Below, piece by piece: positions 16,344 to 26,575 of a stretch of 64,000 bases of DNA (the stretch's first letter is position 1; every line of letters starts with the position of its first letter). The notes beneath the pieces were generated by a model. That model had not been told where the DNA came from. It did no database searches and worked only from the letters and a program-made list of their open reading frames with translations. The DNA lies in NCBI RefSeq assembly GCF_014873755.1, contig NZ_JADBEG010000001.1, forward strand, positions 8,964,501-9,028,500, written 5' to 3'. The DNA is from Amycolatopsis lexingtonensis. Its GTDB lineage: Bacteria > Actinomycetota > Actinomycetes > Mycobacteriales > Pseudonocardiaceae. Made by a program: the position numbers and the translations under genes.

Positions 16344-18884
16344 GTGCGGGCGTTGGTGGTCGGGGAGTCTGCCGAGCAGCACGTTCGGCCGCCTGCGCGT
16401 CGGGTGTTCCTGAGCCACACCAGTGAGCTTGCTGAGTGGCCGAAGCCGCGGTCGTTCGTCGCAGCGGCGAAGGACGCGGTGGCTGCGGCCGGGGACGCGG
16501 TGGTGGACATGTCGGCGTTCACCGCTCGGGACGCGACACCGGAGCAGCTGGACCGCGAGATGCTGGCCGAGGCTGACATCTATGTCCTGATTGCGGGGTT
16601 CCGCTACGGCACGCCGGTGCGGGACCGCTCGGAGGTGTCCTACACCGAGCAGGAATTCCAGATCGCCACCACCGCCGGCATGCCGCGGCTGGTGTTCGTG
16701 CTGGCCGAGGACGCCGAAGGGCCGCCGGCGCTGATCCGGGACCTGGAGTACGGGGCCAGGCAGGAGGCGTTCCGCAAACGGCTGCCGGACAGCGGCCTCA
16801 CCATCACCATGGTGTCCTCGCCCGCCGAACTGGCGACCAAGCTGGAGCGGGCCCTGACTCGGGTCCCCCGCTCTCGGCGGGAGTCAAAGCTTGTCGGCCG
16901 GATCTCCAACATCCCCGCTCGCACAGTCACCTTCACCGGCCGCGACGAGCTGCTGACCAGCCTGCGGGATGCGTTGTGTTCCGGGCAGCCGGCGGTGGTT
17001 CAGGCGCTCAACGGGATGGGCGGGGTCGGCAAGACCACCACCGCGATCGAGTACGCCCACCGCCACGCCGAGGACTACGACATGGCCTGGTGGGTCCCAT
17101 CCGAGGATCCTGACCTCGTCATCGGTCACCTCGCTGACCTAGCCCAAGCCCTAGACCTGGCCACCGGGCAGGACTCACCCGCGGTCGCGGTGGCCCGGTT
17201 GCGCGGGGCACTCCAGCTCCGCAGCCGGTGGCTGGTGGTGTTCGACAACGCCGTAGACCCCGCCGCTCTGCGACCGTTGCTGCCCGTCGGCAATGGGCAC
17301 GTGATCATCACCTCCCGCAACCCCGAATGGCACGACATCGGCGCCGCGCTGTCGGTGCGGGAATTCAGCAGGCCCGAGTCGGTCCAGCTGCTGCAAACCC
17401 GCTGCCCCCAGCTCACTGAGTCCGACTCGGACCGCATCGCTGAGGCCCTGGGCGACCTGCCCCTGGCTGTCAGCCAGGCGGCGCGGCTCCTGGCGACAAC
17501 CAACCTGACCGCCGAGGGCTATCTCGAGCTGGTTGCTGAGCGCGTCCATGACCTGATGGCCCGCCACGAGGAGGGCGGCAGCTATCCTGTCTCGCTGGCC
17601 GCGGCGTGGACGGTGTCGTTCGACCAGCTGGCCTGTGACCACCCCGCCGCATTCAAGACGCTGACGATGGTGGCATGGCTCGCTCCCGAACCGGTGCCGC
17701 TGACCTTGCTCACCCACCAGCAGGGCGACGCTGAGGCCACTGCGCGGGATCCATTGGCCTTCGCCGACGTCACTGCCGCCCTGCGCAGTCGGGGGATGGC
17801 CGAGGTCACCACAACGACCATTCAGCTCCACCGGGTCCCCGCCGCACTCCTGCGGGAACGCGCCCACGACGACCTCACCACTGCGGACGACCCAGACTCG
17901 ACCTGGCCAGTCACCGCGGTCCGGTTGCTACACGCGGGTCTGCCCGACGATCCGTGGAGCAACCCGCCGAGCTGGCCGCGCTGGCGGGAGCTACTACCGC
18001 ATCTGCTCTTCGTGTGTGATCCCCAACGCGCATGGCAGCCGGTTGCCGAGGACGTCGCCGAACTGCTCGACCGCACCGCGACCTACCTCCAGACCCGCGG
18101 TGACCTCCGCGCCGCACTGCCGCTGTTTCAGCGGGCCTACGCACTTCGCAGGGATAGCCTCGGCGAGGACGATCCCGACACCCTTATCTCGGCCTGCAAT
18201 CTCGCGCTCAACCTTCGGGAGTTGGGTGAGTATCAGCGCGCCCGTGAGCTGGACGAGAGCACCTATGCCCGCTACAAGCGCGTTCTTGGTGACGACCACC
18301 CCCACACCCTCGTCTCCGCCAGCCATTTTGCCGCCGACCTCCGGGAGTTGGGCGAGTATCAGCGCGCCCGCGAGCTGGACGAGGAAACCCACGCCCACTT
18401 CAAGCGCGTCCTCGGCGATGACAACCGCGACACCCTCACCTCAGCCTGCAATCTCGCCGCGGGCCTCCGGGCGTTGGGTGAGTATCAGCGCGCCCGCGAG
18501 CTGAATGAGGACGCCTATGCCCGCTACAAGCGAGTTCTCGGTGACGACCACCCCCACACCCTCATCTCCGCCAGCAATCTCGCTGGCGACCTCCGGGCAC
18601 TGGGTGAGTATCAGCGCGCCCGCGAGCTGAATGAGGACACCTACGCCCACTTCAAGCGGGTCCTTGGTGACGACCACCCCGATACCCTTATCTCGGCCAG
18701 CAATCTTGCCGGCAGCCTTCGGGAGTTGGGTGAGTATCAGCGCGCCCGCGAGCTGGACGAGGACACCCACGCCCGCCGCAAGCGCGTCCTCGGAGATCAC
18801 CACCCCGACACCCTCGTCTCGGCCGGCAATCTCGCCGCTGACCTCCGGGCACTGGGCGAGTATCGGCGCGCCCGTGAGCAATAG
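16344..18884 (+). CDS. DUF4062-NB-ARC (STAND) NTPase with C-terminal TPR array, copy 2
   Basis: 846 aa, GTG behind GAGAGGG. Same layout as copy 1: DUF4062 at ~19-121, P-loop GMGGVGKTT at ~224-232, WLVVFDNAVD and VIITSRNPEW, then about six 42-residue TPR units from ~605. The N-terminal and ATPase parts are nearly identical to copy 1; the TPR units have diverged more (LGEYQRARELDE ... ARYKRVLGDDHPHTL), which fits a sensor array changing specificity. The last unit is cut short at RAREQ. No neighbouring effector gene is seen, so the DUF4062 module is probably the effector. Defence role is inferred from the family. Confidence 0.85.
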   Translation: MRALVVGESAEQHVRPPARRVFLSHTSELAEWPKPRSFVAAAKDAVAAAGDAVVDMSAFTARDATPEQLDREMLAEADIYVLIAGFRYGTPVRDRSEVSYTEQEFQIATTAGMPRLVFVLAEDAEGPPALIRDLEYGARQEAFRKRLPDSGLTITMVSSPAELATKLERALTRVPRSRRESKLVGRISNIPARTVTFTGRDELLTSLRDALCSGQPAVVQALNGMGGVGKTTTAIEYAHRHAEDYDMAWWVPSEDPDLVIGHLADLAQALDLATGQDSPAVAVARLRGALQLRSRWLVVFDNAVDPAALRPLLPVGNGHVIITSRNPEWHDIGAALSVREFSRPESVQLLQTRCPQLTESDSDRIAEALGDLPLAVSQAARLLATTNLTAEGYLELVAERVHDLMARHEEGGSYPVSLAAAWTVSFDQLACDHPAAFKTLTMVAWLAPEPVPLTLLTHQQGDAEATARDPLAFADVTAALRSRGMAEVTTTTIQLHRVPAALLRERAHDDLTTADDPDSTWPVTAVRLLHAGLPDDPWSNPPSWPRWRELLPHLLFVCDPQRAWQPVAEDVAELLDRTATYLQTRGDLRAALPLFQRAYALRRDSLGEDDPDTLISACNLALNLRELGEYQRARELDESTYARYKRVLGDDHPHTLVSASHFAADLRELGEYQRARELDEETHAHFKRVLGDDNRDTLTSACNLAAGLRALGEYQRARELNEDAYARYKRVLGDDHPHTLISASNLAGDLRALGEYQRARELNEDTYAHFKRVLGDDHPDTLISASNLAGSLRELGEYQRARELDEDTHARRKRVLGDHHPDTLVSAGNLAADLRALGEYRRAREQ
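18130..18880 (+). repeat. Tandem ~126-bp TPR-coding repeat array in STAND copy 2
   Basis: Six units of 126 bp, each with GAGTATCAGCGCGCCCG or a close variant. Within-gene similarity is higher than similarity to the copy-1 units, which suggests concerted evolution of each array. Confidence 0.75.
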
Positions 18885-19271
18885 GTGCTCCAACAGATAC
18901 TTTGAGCAGACTGAGGTGCCCAACGGACACGTTCAATGCGTGCCCAAACGCCTCCGGCCATGAGTTCCGGAGCCGACACCCACGCAGGCCAGGGGTTGAG
19001 TCCTGACCTCGCAGAGTGCTGCCTTCCGGAGGCAGGTGTCGCAGCCCGCCAGTCGATGAGCGCCGGTCTCCAGCGGCCGGGCTGCACCGCGCCCGGCGCT
19101 GATCAAGGAGCCCGGGAACGTCCCGCGGGGTGCGCACGTCGTTGCCGTGAACTATCCTCGCAGCGGAATCCGCACTTTGCTTGATCACCCATCCTCCAGA
19201 ATGCAAGACCTCGGCCGAAATGCGCAACAATGAGGAATAGCTCGGCCTAATGGCGGTACTACCGTCTTTTC
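18885..19271. other. 387-bp intergenic region with tRNA remnant
   Basis: No supportable gene. It holds a tRNA-Arg fragment (19013-19044) and, near the MFS start, two CTCGGCC strings (19210-19216 and 19241-19247) 31 bp apart that may be regulator half-sites. The rest shows nothing I can identify. Confidence 0.5.
19013..19044 (+). repeat. tRNA-Arg(CCG) fragment
   Basis: 29 of 32 bases match the tRNA-Arg at 13872-13944, from the end of the D arm through the anticodon arm and variable loop, ending in GGCAGGTGTCGCAG. The anticodon stem CTGCC/GGCAG is intact; acceptor, D loop and T arm are absent, so it is not a working tRNA. Its orientation is opposite to the intact gene. Confidence 0.75.
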
Positions 19272-20471
19272 ATGACGCAAACCGTGACGAAGAGCACGAC
19301 GGTCAGAACGCGGGCGATGGGGGTGCTGTTCACCGGGGCCGCCGCGTTGAACACCGCGGTCACCGGTGCGACGACGGTCAGTACCCTGATCGCCTCCGAT
19401 TCGCACGGGGACGGGTGGAGCGGCATTCCCAACGCGGCGGTCGTCGCCGGGACCGCCTTCGGGGCCGTTTACCTCGGGGTGCTCATCGGGAAAAAGGGTG
19501 CGCGGACCTCGTTGAAACTGGTTTACGGCGTGGCCGCGTTCGGGGGGCTCGTCGCTTTCCTCGGCGGGGTGTTCGCCAATCTTCTTCTCCTGCTGCCCGG
19601 CCTCGCCATGCTCGGGGTCGGGAACGGCGCCGCCGGGCTGGTCCGGTACACCGCCGCCGAGCTTTATCCGGCCAACCGGAAGGGGCTCGCGCTCTCCATC
19701 ATCGTTTGGGCCGGCACCATCGGCGCGATCGCCGGGCCCGCGCTGCTCGAGCCGGCCGCCGCCACCGCCGGGTTCTTCGGGCTGCCGAGCACCTCCGGGG
19801 CGATCGGTTTCGCCGCGCTGCTGTGCACCATCGCGCTCCTCGCCAGTGCGACCATGCCGAAGACGGCCTTCCCCGCCCAGGGGCCGCAGCGGCCGCGGCT
19901 GACGCTCGCCCGTGTGGCCGCCGCGCTGAAGCGGCGGGTCGTGCTGGTTCCGCTGGTGTCGATGACCGCGGCGCACGTGACCATGGTGACCGTCATGACG
20001 ATGACGCCGCTGCAGCTGCACCGGCAGGGGCACGGCCTCGAGGTCGTCGGCTACGTGCTCAGCGCGCACATGATCGGCATGTTCGCACTGGCCCCGCTGT
20101 CCGGGAAGATCGCCGACCGGATCGGCGGCCGGGCCACGATCACCGCCGGCGTGGGCGTGCTGGTGCTCGCCGCGGTGACGGTGATCGCCGCGCCGACGTC
20201 GCACACCGCCGGGCTGCCGCTGGCGCTGTTCCTGCTGGGCTACGGCTGGAACCTGGTGTTCGTCGGGTCGAGCGCCCTGCTGAGCCGCAGCCTCCAGGAC
20301 GACGAGCGCACCCAGCTGCAGGGGGTCATCGACGCGCTGGTGTGGAGCGCCTCCGGGCTCGGCGGCATCATCGCCGGCGGCTTGTTCGGCCTCGGCGGGT
20401 ACGCGCTCGTGGCCGGCGTCGCGGCCGTGCTCGCGCTCACCCCGCTCACCCTGGTGGCCCGGCGGAGCTGA
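19272..20471 (+). CDS. MFS transporter, 12 TM
   Basis: 399 aa, ATG at 19272 without a clear ribosome site; Met16 at 19317 is an alternative start. Twelve hydrophobic segments with motif A in the central loop (PLSGKIADRIGGRATIT) and FLLGYGWNLVFVGSSALL near the end. It resembles YcaD/YfcJ-type or drug-proton antiporter-1 carriers. Substrate unknown. It converges on the DUF305 gene with 1 bp between stop codons. Confidence 0.82.
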   Translation: MTQTVTKSTTVRTRAMGVLFTGAAALNTAVTGATTVSTLIASDSHGDGWSGIPNAAVVAGTAFGAVYLGVLIGKKGARTSLKLVYGVAAFGGLVAFLGGVFANLLLLLPGLAMLGVGNGAAGLVRYTAAELYPANRKGLALSIIVWAGTIGAIAGPALLEPAAATAGFFGLPSTSGAIGFAALLCTIALLASATMPKTAFPAQGPQRPRLTLARVAAALKRRVVLVPLVSMTAAHVTMVTVMTMTPLQLHRQGHGLEVVGYVLSAHMIGMFALAPLSGKIADRIGGRATITAGVGVLVLAAVTVIAAPTSHTAGLPLALFLLGYGWNLVFVGSSALLSRSLQDDERTQLQGVIDALVWSASGLGGIIAGGLFGLGGYALVAGVAAVLALTPLTLVARRS

Positions 20472-20472
20472 G

Positions 20473-21165
20473 TCAGGGGAGCGGCTGCGCGCCCCGGGCG
20501 GAAAGCATCAGCTTCATCTGGTCCATCTCCGCGCCCTGCGAAGTCAGAATGCTCCGCACCAGAGCCTGCAACGCCGTCAGGTTCGAATGCGCCGCCGCGT
20601 ACTGGGCCATCGACGTGCCGCCCTGGTGGTGGCGGAGCATCAGCTGGAGGAAGTACACGTCCAGCTGCTTGCCCGACAGCGAACGCAGCTTCGTCAGCTC
20701 CGCCTCGGTCGCCATGCCCGGCATCAGCGGGCCGGCGCCGGGGTTGAGCGACGACGTGCCCATCGACATGCCGTCGTGGCCCTGCATCGGCTCCGTCATC
20801 CACTTCATCGGGGCGCCGATCGGCTGCTCGGGCTGGTCCCACAGCATGAGCCAGCCCTTCATGCGGCCGACCTGCTCCAGCTGGGTGCGCTCGACGTCGA
20901 ACGCCAGCTGGCGGATCTCCGGGTCGGTCGAGTGGTCGCGGGCCCAGCCGGCCATCGTGACGGCCTGCAGGTGGTGCGTCGACATGTCCTGGGCGAAGCC
21001 GACCTCGACGGACCCGGCTGCCGGGGTGGCAGCCGGGGTGTCGTCGATCGCGCGGGTCAGGAACATGCCCGCCGTCGCGCCGATCAGCAGGACCGCGAGG
21101 AGCGTCCCGCCGATGATCACCCAGCGCGACCAGGTGGGCTGCTCCTCGGCCTCTTCGGAACTCAC
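20473..21165 (-). CDS. DUF305 protein, membrane-anchored
   Basis: 230 aa. The GTG at 21165 overlaps the DUF3105 stop codon (GTGA), so translation is coupled. One membrane helix (~residues 15-37), then the DUF305 ferritin-like helical domain outside the cell, with the family's His-rich motifs (FAQDMSTHHLQAV and LMLRHHQGGTSMAQYA). DUF305 proteins are often linked to copper or stress but function is not settled. A longer reading frame upstream is antisense shadow of the DUF3105 gene in another frame. Confidence 0.85.
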   Translation of the reverse strand: MSSEEAEEQPTWSRWVIIGGTLLAVLLIGATAGMFLTRAIDDTPAATPAAGSVEVGFAQDMSTHHLQAVTMAGWARDHSTDPEIRQLAFDVERTQLEQVGRMKGWLMLWDQPEQPIGAPMKWMTEPMQGHDGMSMGTSSLNPGAGPLMPGMATEAELTKLRSLSGKQLDVYFLQLMLRHHQGGTSMAQYAAAHSNLTALQALVRSILTSQGAEMDQMKLMLSARGAQPLP

Positions 21166-22007
21166 TTGGTGGGCGTGCCCGACGCGGGTGCGGACGGCTG
21201 CTGGCCCATGCCGCCGTTCTGGTCGGCCTGGGCGTTCGGCGTGCCCTTGTAGTCCATCGGCTTGGCGTCCGGGCCCGGCTTCGACGGGTCGAACGGCGGC
21301 GGGTTGTCCGGGTCGAACTGGCCCGCGCCGAGCGCGTCGCAGGAAGCGCCGACCTCGGGGTAGACGCCGTTCGGGTTGCTCCGCAGCGCCGCGATGAACT
21401 CGTCGATGCGCGCGTCGTCGGCCTTGTCCACCTTCAGCTGGTGGCCCCACGACTGCAGCGAGATCGGCTTGTCCAGGCCCGGGTACGGCGACAGCATCGT
21501 GTACGGCTTGCCCTCGACGCGGACCTTGAGCAGGTTCAGCGCGTCACCGGTGACCTGCTGCGGGTTGTAGGCGATCCAGACGGCGCCGTGCTCGAGGGCG
21601 TGCACCATGTTCTCGGTGCGGACGGCGTTCGGGTACACCGTGCCGGTGCAGGTGGCCCAGTACCCGTCGTGCGGGCCGCCGAACGGCGGGGTCTTGTCGT
21701 AGGCGACGCGCTCGGTCGGGAGCACGTGCACGCTGCCGGTGTAGTTCGCGGTCACCACGCCGGGGATGCGCTTGGAGGGGTCCGGGTCCGACGCCGTCGG
21801 CGCGAAGGACGCGGCGGCCTCCTCGCGGCCGGACTGCTCGCGCTTCGGCGCCGACGCCACCATGTAATAGGTGATCACGGCGGCGGCCAGTGCGACGATG
21901 GCCACGACGGCGATGATCGTGCCCCAGGGCGTGCCCTTCTTGCTCACCACGGAACCGCGGGCCGCCTTCACCGCCGACCCCTTTTTCCGAGTTGTCCCGT
22001 TCGCCAT
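21162..22007 (-). CDS. DUF3105 membrane-anchored protein
   Basis: 281 aa from ATG 22007. A basic N-terminus (NGTTRKKGSAVKAARGSVV), one membrane helix (~residues 28-50), then the DUF3105 domain with PPFGGPHDGYWATCTG and MVHALEHGAVWIAYNP (conserved His and Cys). A low-complexity Pro/Gln tail ends the protein. The pair with DUF305 beside argS is recurrent in actinobacteria. Biochemical role unknown; the His/Cys pattern suggests metal binding. Confidence 0.87.
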   Translation of the reverse strand: MANGTTRKKGSAVKAARGSVVSKKGTPWGTIIAVVAIVALAAAVITYYMVASAPKREQSGREEAAASFAPTASDPDPSKRIPGVVTANYTGSVHVLPTERVAYDKTPPFGGPHDGYWATCTGTVYPNAVRTENMVHALEHGAVWIAYNPQQVTGDALNLLKVRVEGKPYTMLSPYPGLDKPISLQSWGHQLKVDKADDARIDEFIAALRSNPNGVYPEVGASCDALGAGQFDPDNPPPFDPSKPGPDAKPMDYKGTPNAQADQNGGMGQQPSAPASGTPTK

Positions 22008-22166
22008 GGTCCCGCGTTCTCCCTCTGGTGGCTGCGGACGGATTCCCGCCCGGGCCAGTGTAGAGACCACGCGTCTGATCACCGTTAACGCCTCACGTAC
22101 CCACCCGCCGTGACGTGGCCGAGACCGATGAAAGCTCCCCACCAGGGCACACCTAGAATTCGACGA

Positions 22167-23822
22167 GTGACTCCCGCCGCTCTCGCCGACCTGGTCCGCA
22201 GCTCCGCCGTGCAGGTGCTCGCCGCACGCGGCATCGACGACGCCGTGCTGCCGGAGCAGGTGACCATCGAACGCCCGCGCAACCCCGAACACGGCGATTA
22301 CGCGACGAACATCGCCCTCCAGGTGGCCAAGAAGGCCGGGCTGAAGCCGCGCGACTTCGCCGAGGCGCTGGCCGAGGCGGTCTCGGCGGACGACGGCGTC
22401 GCCTCGGCCGAGGTGGCCGGGCCCGGCTTCCTCAACTTCCGGCTCGCCGCGGCCGCGCAGGGCGACATCGTGCGCCAGGTGCTCGAGGCCGGCGCCGCGT
22501 TCGGCCGCGGCGACGCGCTGGCCGGGACCAAGATCAACCTGGAGTTCGTCTCGGCGAACCCGACCGGCCCGATCCACCTCGGCGGCACCCGCTGGGCCGC
22601 GGTCGGCGACGCGCTGGGCCGGGTGCTGGGCGCGCAGGGCGGCGAGGTCACCCGCGAGTACTACTTCAACGACGCCGGTGCCCAGATCGACCGGTTCGTC
22701 CGGTCCCTGATCGCCGCCGCGAAGGGTGAGCCCGCGCCGGAGGACGGCTACGCGGGCGGCTACATCAACGACATCGCCGCCGAGGTCATCAAGGCCGAGC
22801 CGAGCGCGCTGTCGCTGCCGGAAGAGCAGCGGCACGAGACGTTCCGCCGGATCGGCATCGAGCTGATGTTCTCCGAGATCAAGCAGAGCCTGCACGAGTT
22901 CGGCACCGACTTCGACGTCTACTTCCACGAGAACTCGCTGCACGAGTCGGGCGCGGTCGACGCCGCCGTCCAGCAGCTGAAGGACTCCGGGAACCTGTAC
23001 TTCGACGAGGGCGCCTGGTGGCTCAAGTCGTCGGAGTACGGCGACGACAAGGACCGCGTCGTCATCAAGCAGGACGGCAACCCGGCCTACATCGCCGGCG
23101 ACCTGGCCTACTTCAAGGACAAGCGCAACCGCGGCTTCGACCTGTGCATCTACATGCTCGGCGCGGACCACCACGGCTACATCGCCCGCCTCAAGGCCGC
23201 GGCCGCGGCGTTCGGCGACGACCCGGCCACGGTCGAGGTGCTGATCGGCCAGATGGTCAACCTGGTCAGCGACGGCAAGCCGGTGCGGATGTCCAAGCGC
23301 GCGGGCACCGTGATCACCATGGAGGACCTCGTCGAGGCCGTGGGCGTCGACCCGGCCCGCTACGAGCTGATCCGCTACTCGGTGGACTCCACTTTGGACG
23401 TCGACCTGGACCTGCTGCGCAAGCACTCCAACGACAACCCCGTCTACTACGTCCAGTACGCGCACGCGCGGCTGGCGTCCCTGCAGCGCAACGCCGCCGA
23501 TCTCGGCCTCAAGTCCACTTCGGACGTCGACTTCGGACTGCTGACCCTGCCCGCCGAGGGCGACCTGATCCGCACCATCGGCGAGTTCCCGGAAACCGTG
23601 CGCCGCGCCGCCGAAATGCGGGAGCCGCACCGGATCGCGCGCTACCTCGAAGAACTCGCGGGCGCCTACCACAAGTTCTACACCGTGGGCCGCGTGCTGC
23701 CCATGGGCGACGAAGAGGCGACCCCTCTGACGTACGCCCGGCTCGCGCTGTGCGAGGCCGCCCGCCAGGTGCTGGCGAACGGCCTCGCCCTCCTCGGTGT
23801 CTCCGCTCCGGAACGGATGTAA
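22167..23822 (+). CDS. argS: Arginyl-tRNA synthetase
   Basis: 551 aa from GTG 22167 ([13 protein letters not shown]). TAGAAT ends 7 bp before it, so the message is probably leaderless; the upstream ATG at 22110 is rejected. Class I synthetase: HIGH-type motif in [13 protein letters not shown] at ~136, KMSKS-type motif RMSKRAGT at ~373, and the DALR anticodon-binding domain at the C-terminus. It charges tRNA-Arg. First gene of the core operon with lysA 3 bp downstream. Confidence 0.97.
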   Translation: MTPAALADLVRSSAVQVLAARGIDDAVLPEQVTIERPRNPEHGDYATNIALQVAKKAGLKPRDFAEALAEAVSADDGVASAEVAGPGFLNFRLAAAAQGDIVRQVLEAGAAFGRGDALAGTKINLEFVSANPTGPIHLGGTRWAAVGDALGRVLGAQGGEVTREYYFNDAGAQIDRFVRSLIAAAKGEPAPEDGYAGGYINDIAAEVIKAEPSALSLPEEQRHETFRRIGIELMFSEIKQSLHEFGTDFDVYFHENSLHESGAVDAAVQQLKDSGNLYFDEGAWWLKSSEYGDDKDRVVIKQDGNPAYIAGDLAYFKDKRNRGFDLCIYMLGADHHGYIARLKAAAAAFGDDPATVEVLIGQMVNLVSDGKPVRMSKRAGTVITMEDLVEAVGVDPARYELIRYSVDSTLDVDLDLLRKHSNDNPVYYVQYAHARLASLQRNAADLGLKSTSDVDFGLLTLPAEGDLIRTIGEFPETVRRAAEMREPHRIARYLEELAGAYHKFYTVGRVLPMGDEEATPLTYARLALCEAARQVLANGLALLGVSAPERM

Positions 23823-23825
23823 GAA

Positions 23826-25256
23826 ATGGCGCACCCCGCGGGCCCACGGCACGCCGACGTCTACACCCACGCCGACACCTCCGGGCTCCAGCCGTCCGGG
23901 GTCGAAGAGCTCGACAAGCTGCCCGCGAAAGTGTGGCCGCGCAACACCTTCCGCGCCGCCGACGGCGTTGTCCGGATCGCCGGCGTCGACGTCCGCGAGC
24001 TGGCCGAGCAGCACGGCACGCCGCTGTTCGTGGTCGACGAAGCCGACTTCAAATCCCGGTGCGCGGACTACGCCGAAGCGTTCGACGACCCCTCGCTCGT
24101 GCACTACGCGTCCAAGGCGTTCCTCTCCATCGAGATCGCCCGCTGGGTGGCCGAGCAGGGGCTGAGCCTGGACGTCTGCAGCGGCGGCGAGCTCGCCGTG
24201 GCGCAGCGCGCGAACTTCCCGGCCGAGCGGATCACCTTCCACGGCAACAACAAGTCGCCCGCGGAGCTGGAAGCCGCGGTCGTCGCGGGCGTCGGCACGG
24301 TCGTGCTCGACTCCTACTACGAGATCGCGCGGCTGAGCGACATCGCCGCGCGCCACGACGTGGTGCAGCCGGTGCTGATCCGGGTGACCGTCGGCGTCGA
24401 GGCGCACACCCACGAGTTCATCGCGACCGCGCACGAGGACCAGAAGTTCGGCTTCTCGCTGGCGTCGGGCGACGCCGCCGAGGCGGTCCGCCGGGTGCTC
24501 AACGCGCCTTCGCTCAAGCTGGTCGGCCTGCACAGCCACATCGGTTCGCAGATCTTCGACGCCGACGGCTTCGAGGTGGCCGCCCGCCGCGTCGTCGGGC
24601 TGCTCGCCGACCTGGCCAAGGAGCACGGCACCGAGCTGCTCGACCAGCTGAGCCTGGTCGACCTCGGCGGCGGGTTCGGCATCGCCTACACCGAGAAGGA
24701 CAACCCGCCGCCGCCGGCGCAGATGATCACGCAGATCCGCGAGATCGTCCGCAAGGAGTGCGCGTACGCGGGCCTGCCGGTGCCGCGCATCGCCGGCGAG
24801 CCGGGCCGCGCGATCGCCGGTCCGGGCACGATCACGCTCTACGAGGTCGGCACCATCAAGGACGTCTCGCTCGGCGACGAGTCGGCGCGGCGGTACGTCA
24901 GCGTCGACGGCGGGATGAGCGACAACATCCGGACCGCCCTCTACGACGCGGTGTACGACGTCCGCGTGGTGTCCCGGTCCGCTGGCGACAACGAGCAGCC
25001 GGTGCAGGCCGTACTGTCCCGGGTGGTGGGAAAACACTGTGAGTCCGGCGACATCGTCGTACGAGACTGCTGGCTGCCCGACACCCTGGCTCCCGGCGAC
25101 CTGCTGGCGGTCGCGGCGACCGGCGCCTACTGCTACTCGATGGCGAGCAGCTACAACCGGCAGCCGCGCCCGGCCGTGGTCGCGGTGCGCAACGGCAGCT
25201 CCCGGCTGCTGCTGCGGCGGGAGACGACCGACGACATGCTCCGCCTGGAGGTCTGA
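23826..25256 (+). CDS. lysA: Diaminopimelate decarboxylase
   Basis: 476 aa. Fold-type III PLP enzyme: the PLP lysine is in HYASKAF (Lys97), the phosphate site in [10 protein letters not shown], and the catalytic CESGD motif at ~405-409. It removes CO2 from meso-diaminopimelate to give lysine, the last step of the pathway. It follows argS by 3 bp and precedes hom by 5 bp, so the amino-acid genes are one operon. Confidence 0.97.
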   Translation: MAHPAGPRHADVYTHADTSGLQPSGVEELDKLPAKVWPRNTFRAADGVVRIAGVDVRELAEQHGTPLFVVDEADFKSRCADYAEAFDDPSLVHYASKAFLSIEIARWVAEQGLSLDVCSGGELAVAQRANFPAERITFHGNNKSPAELEAAVVAGVGTVVLDSYYEIARLSDIAARHDVVQPVLIRVTVGVEAHTHEFIATAHEDQKFGFSLASGDAAEAVRRVLNAPSLKLVGLHSHIGSQIFDADGFEVAARRVVGLLADLAKEHGTELLDQLSLVDLGGGFGIAYTEKDNPPPPAQMITQIREIVRKECAYAGLPVPRIAGEPGRAIAGPGTITLYEVGTIKDVSLGDESARRYVSVDGGMSDNIRTALYDAVYDVRVVSRSAGDNEQPVQAVLSRVVGKHCESGDIVVRDCWLPDTLAPGDLLAVAATGAYCYSMASSYNRQPRPAVVAVRNGSSRLLLRRETTDDMLRLEV

Positions 25257-25261
25257 ACACA

Positions 25262-26575
25262 GTGGCTGCCCCTGAGGAACGCCCGGCCATCCGCGTCGCC
25301 CTGCTCGGCTGCGGGACGGTCGGCGGCGAGGTCGCCCGGCTGCTCACCGAGCAGGCCGGCGAGCTGGCCGCGCGAGCGGGCGCGCCGGTCGAACTGGCCG
25401 GCATCGCCGTGCGCCGCCCGGACAAGCACCCCGAGCTGCCGCCGGAGCTGCTGACCGCCGACGCCGAGCAGCTCGTCACGTCCGACGACGTCGACGTCGT
25501 GGTCGAGCTGGTCGGCGGGATCGAGCCGGTGCGCGGCTGGCTGCTGGCCGCGCTGAAGGCCGGGAAGTCCGTGGTCACCGCGAACAAGGCGCTGCTCGCC
25601 GAGCACTCGGCCGACCTGTTCGAGGCCGCCGACGCGGCGGGCGCCGACCTCTACTTCGAGGCCGCGGTGGCCGGCGCCATCCCGCTGCTGCGCCCGCTGC
25701 GCGAATCGCTGGCCGGTGACCGCATCACGCGCGTGATGGGCATCGTCAACGGCACCACGAACTACATCCTGTCCGCGATGGACTCCACCGGCGCCGGCTA
25801 CGCCGAGACGCTCGACGAGGCCAGCCGCCTCGGGTACGCCGAGGCCGACCCGACCGCCGACGTCGACGGCTACGACGCCGCGTCGAAGGCCGCGATCCTC
25901 GCGTCGCTGGCGTTCCACACCCGCGTGACGGCCTCGGACGTGCACCGCGAGGGCATCGCCGACGTCACCGCCTCCGACCTCGCGGCGGCCCGCGGGCTCG
26001 GCCGCACGGTGAAGCTGCTGGCCATCTGTGAGCGCGTGATCGACGACGACGGCGTCGAGTCCGTCTCGGCGCGCGTGCACCCGGTGATGATCCCGCGCAG
26101 CCACCAGCTGGCGGGCGTCGGCGGCGCGTTCAACGCCGTCTACGTCGAGGCGGACGCGGCCGGCGAGCTGATGTTCTACGGCCAGGGCGCGGGCGGCGCG
26201 CCGACCGCGAGCGCGGTGCTCGGCGACCTCGTCGCGGTGGCCCGCAACCGGGTCGCCGGCGGCCGCGGCCCGCGCGAATCCGCGCACGCGGCGCTGCCGG
26301 TGCGGCCGATGGGCCAGACGCCGACCCGTTACCACGTAAGCCTTTCCGTCGCCGACCGCGCCGGCGTGCTCGCGCAGGTGGCGCAGGCGTTCGCCGGGCA
26401 CGGGGTGAGCATCGCGGCCGTGCGGCAGAGCGACGTCGGCGACCGCGCGAGCCTGGTCGTCGTGACGCACCAGGCCCCCGACGCGGCCCTGCAGTCCACT
26501 GTGGACGAGATCGCGAAGCTCGACGTCGTCCACGAAGTTGTCAGTGTCATGCGGGTGGAAGGCGAAGACCAGTGA
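25262..26575 (+). CDS. hom: Homoserine dehydrogenase
   Basis: 437 aa, GTG start. NAD(P)-binding motif [15 protein letters not shown] at ~14-28, catalytic domain with [12 protein letters not shown] and [11 protein letters not shown], and a C-terminal ACT domain (~355-430, [19 protein letters not shown]) for threonine feedback. Reduces aspartate semialdehyde to homoserine, the branch point to methionine and threonine. Overlaps thrC by 4 bp. Confidence 0.97.
   Translation: MAAPEERPAIRVALLGCGTVGGEVARLLTEQAGELAARAGAPVELAGIAVRRPDKHPELPPELLTADAEQLVTSDDVDVVVELVGGIEPVRGWLLAALKAGKSVVTANKALLAEHSADLFEAADAAGADLYFEAAVAGAIPLLRPLRESLAGDRITRVMGIVNGTTNYILSAMDSTGAGYAETLDEASRLGYAEADPTADVDGYDAASKAAILASLAFHTRVTASDVHREGIADVTASDLAAARGLGRTVKLLAICERVIDDDGVESVSARVHPVMIPRSHQLAGVGGAFNAVYVEADAAGELMFYGQGAGGAPTASAVLGDLVAVARNRVAGGRGPRESAHAALPVRPMGQTPTRYHVSLSVADRAGVLAQVAQAFAGHGVSIAAVRQSDVGDRASLVVVTHQAPDAALQSTVDEIAKLDVVHEVVSVMRVEGEDQ

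Noticed and set aside
19013..19044. Possible second tRNA-Arg gene
   Set aside because: Acceptor stem, D loop and T arm are missing, so only a fragment is called.
21162..25037. 1291-aa minus-strand frame joining DUF3105 to sequence antisense to argS and lysA
   Set aside because: Only the last 281 codons encode DUF3105. The rest is antisense to two clear housekeeping genes.
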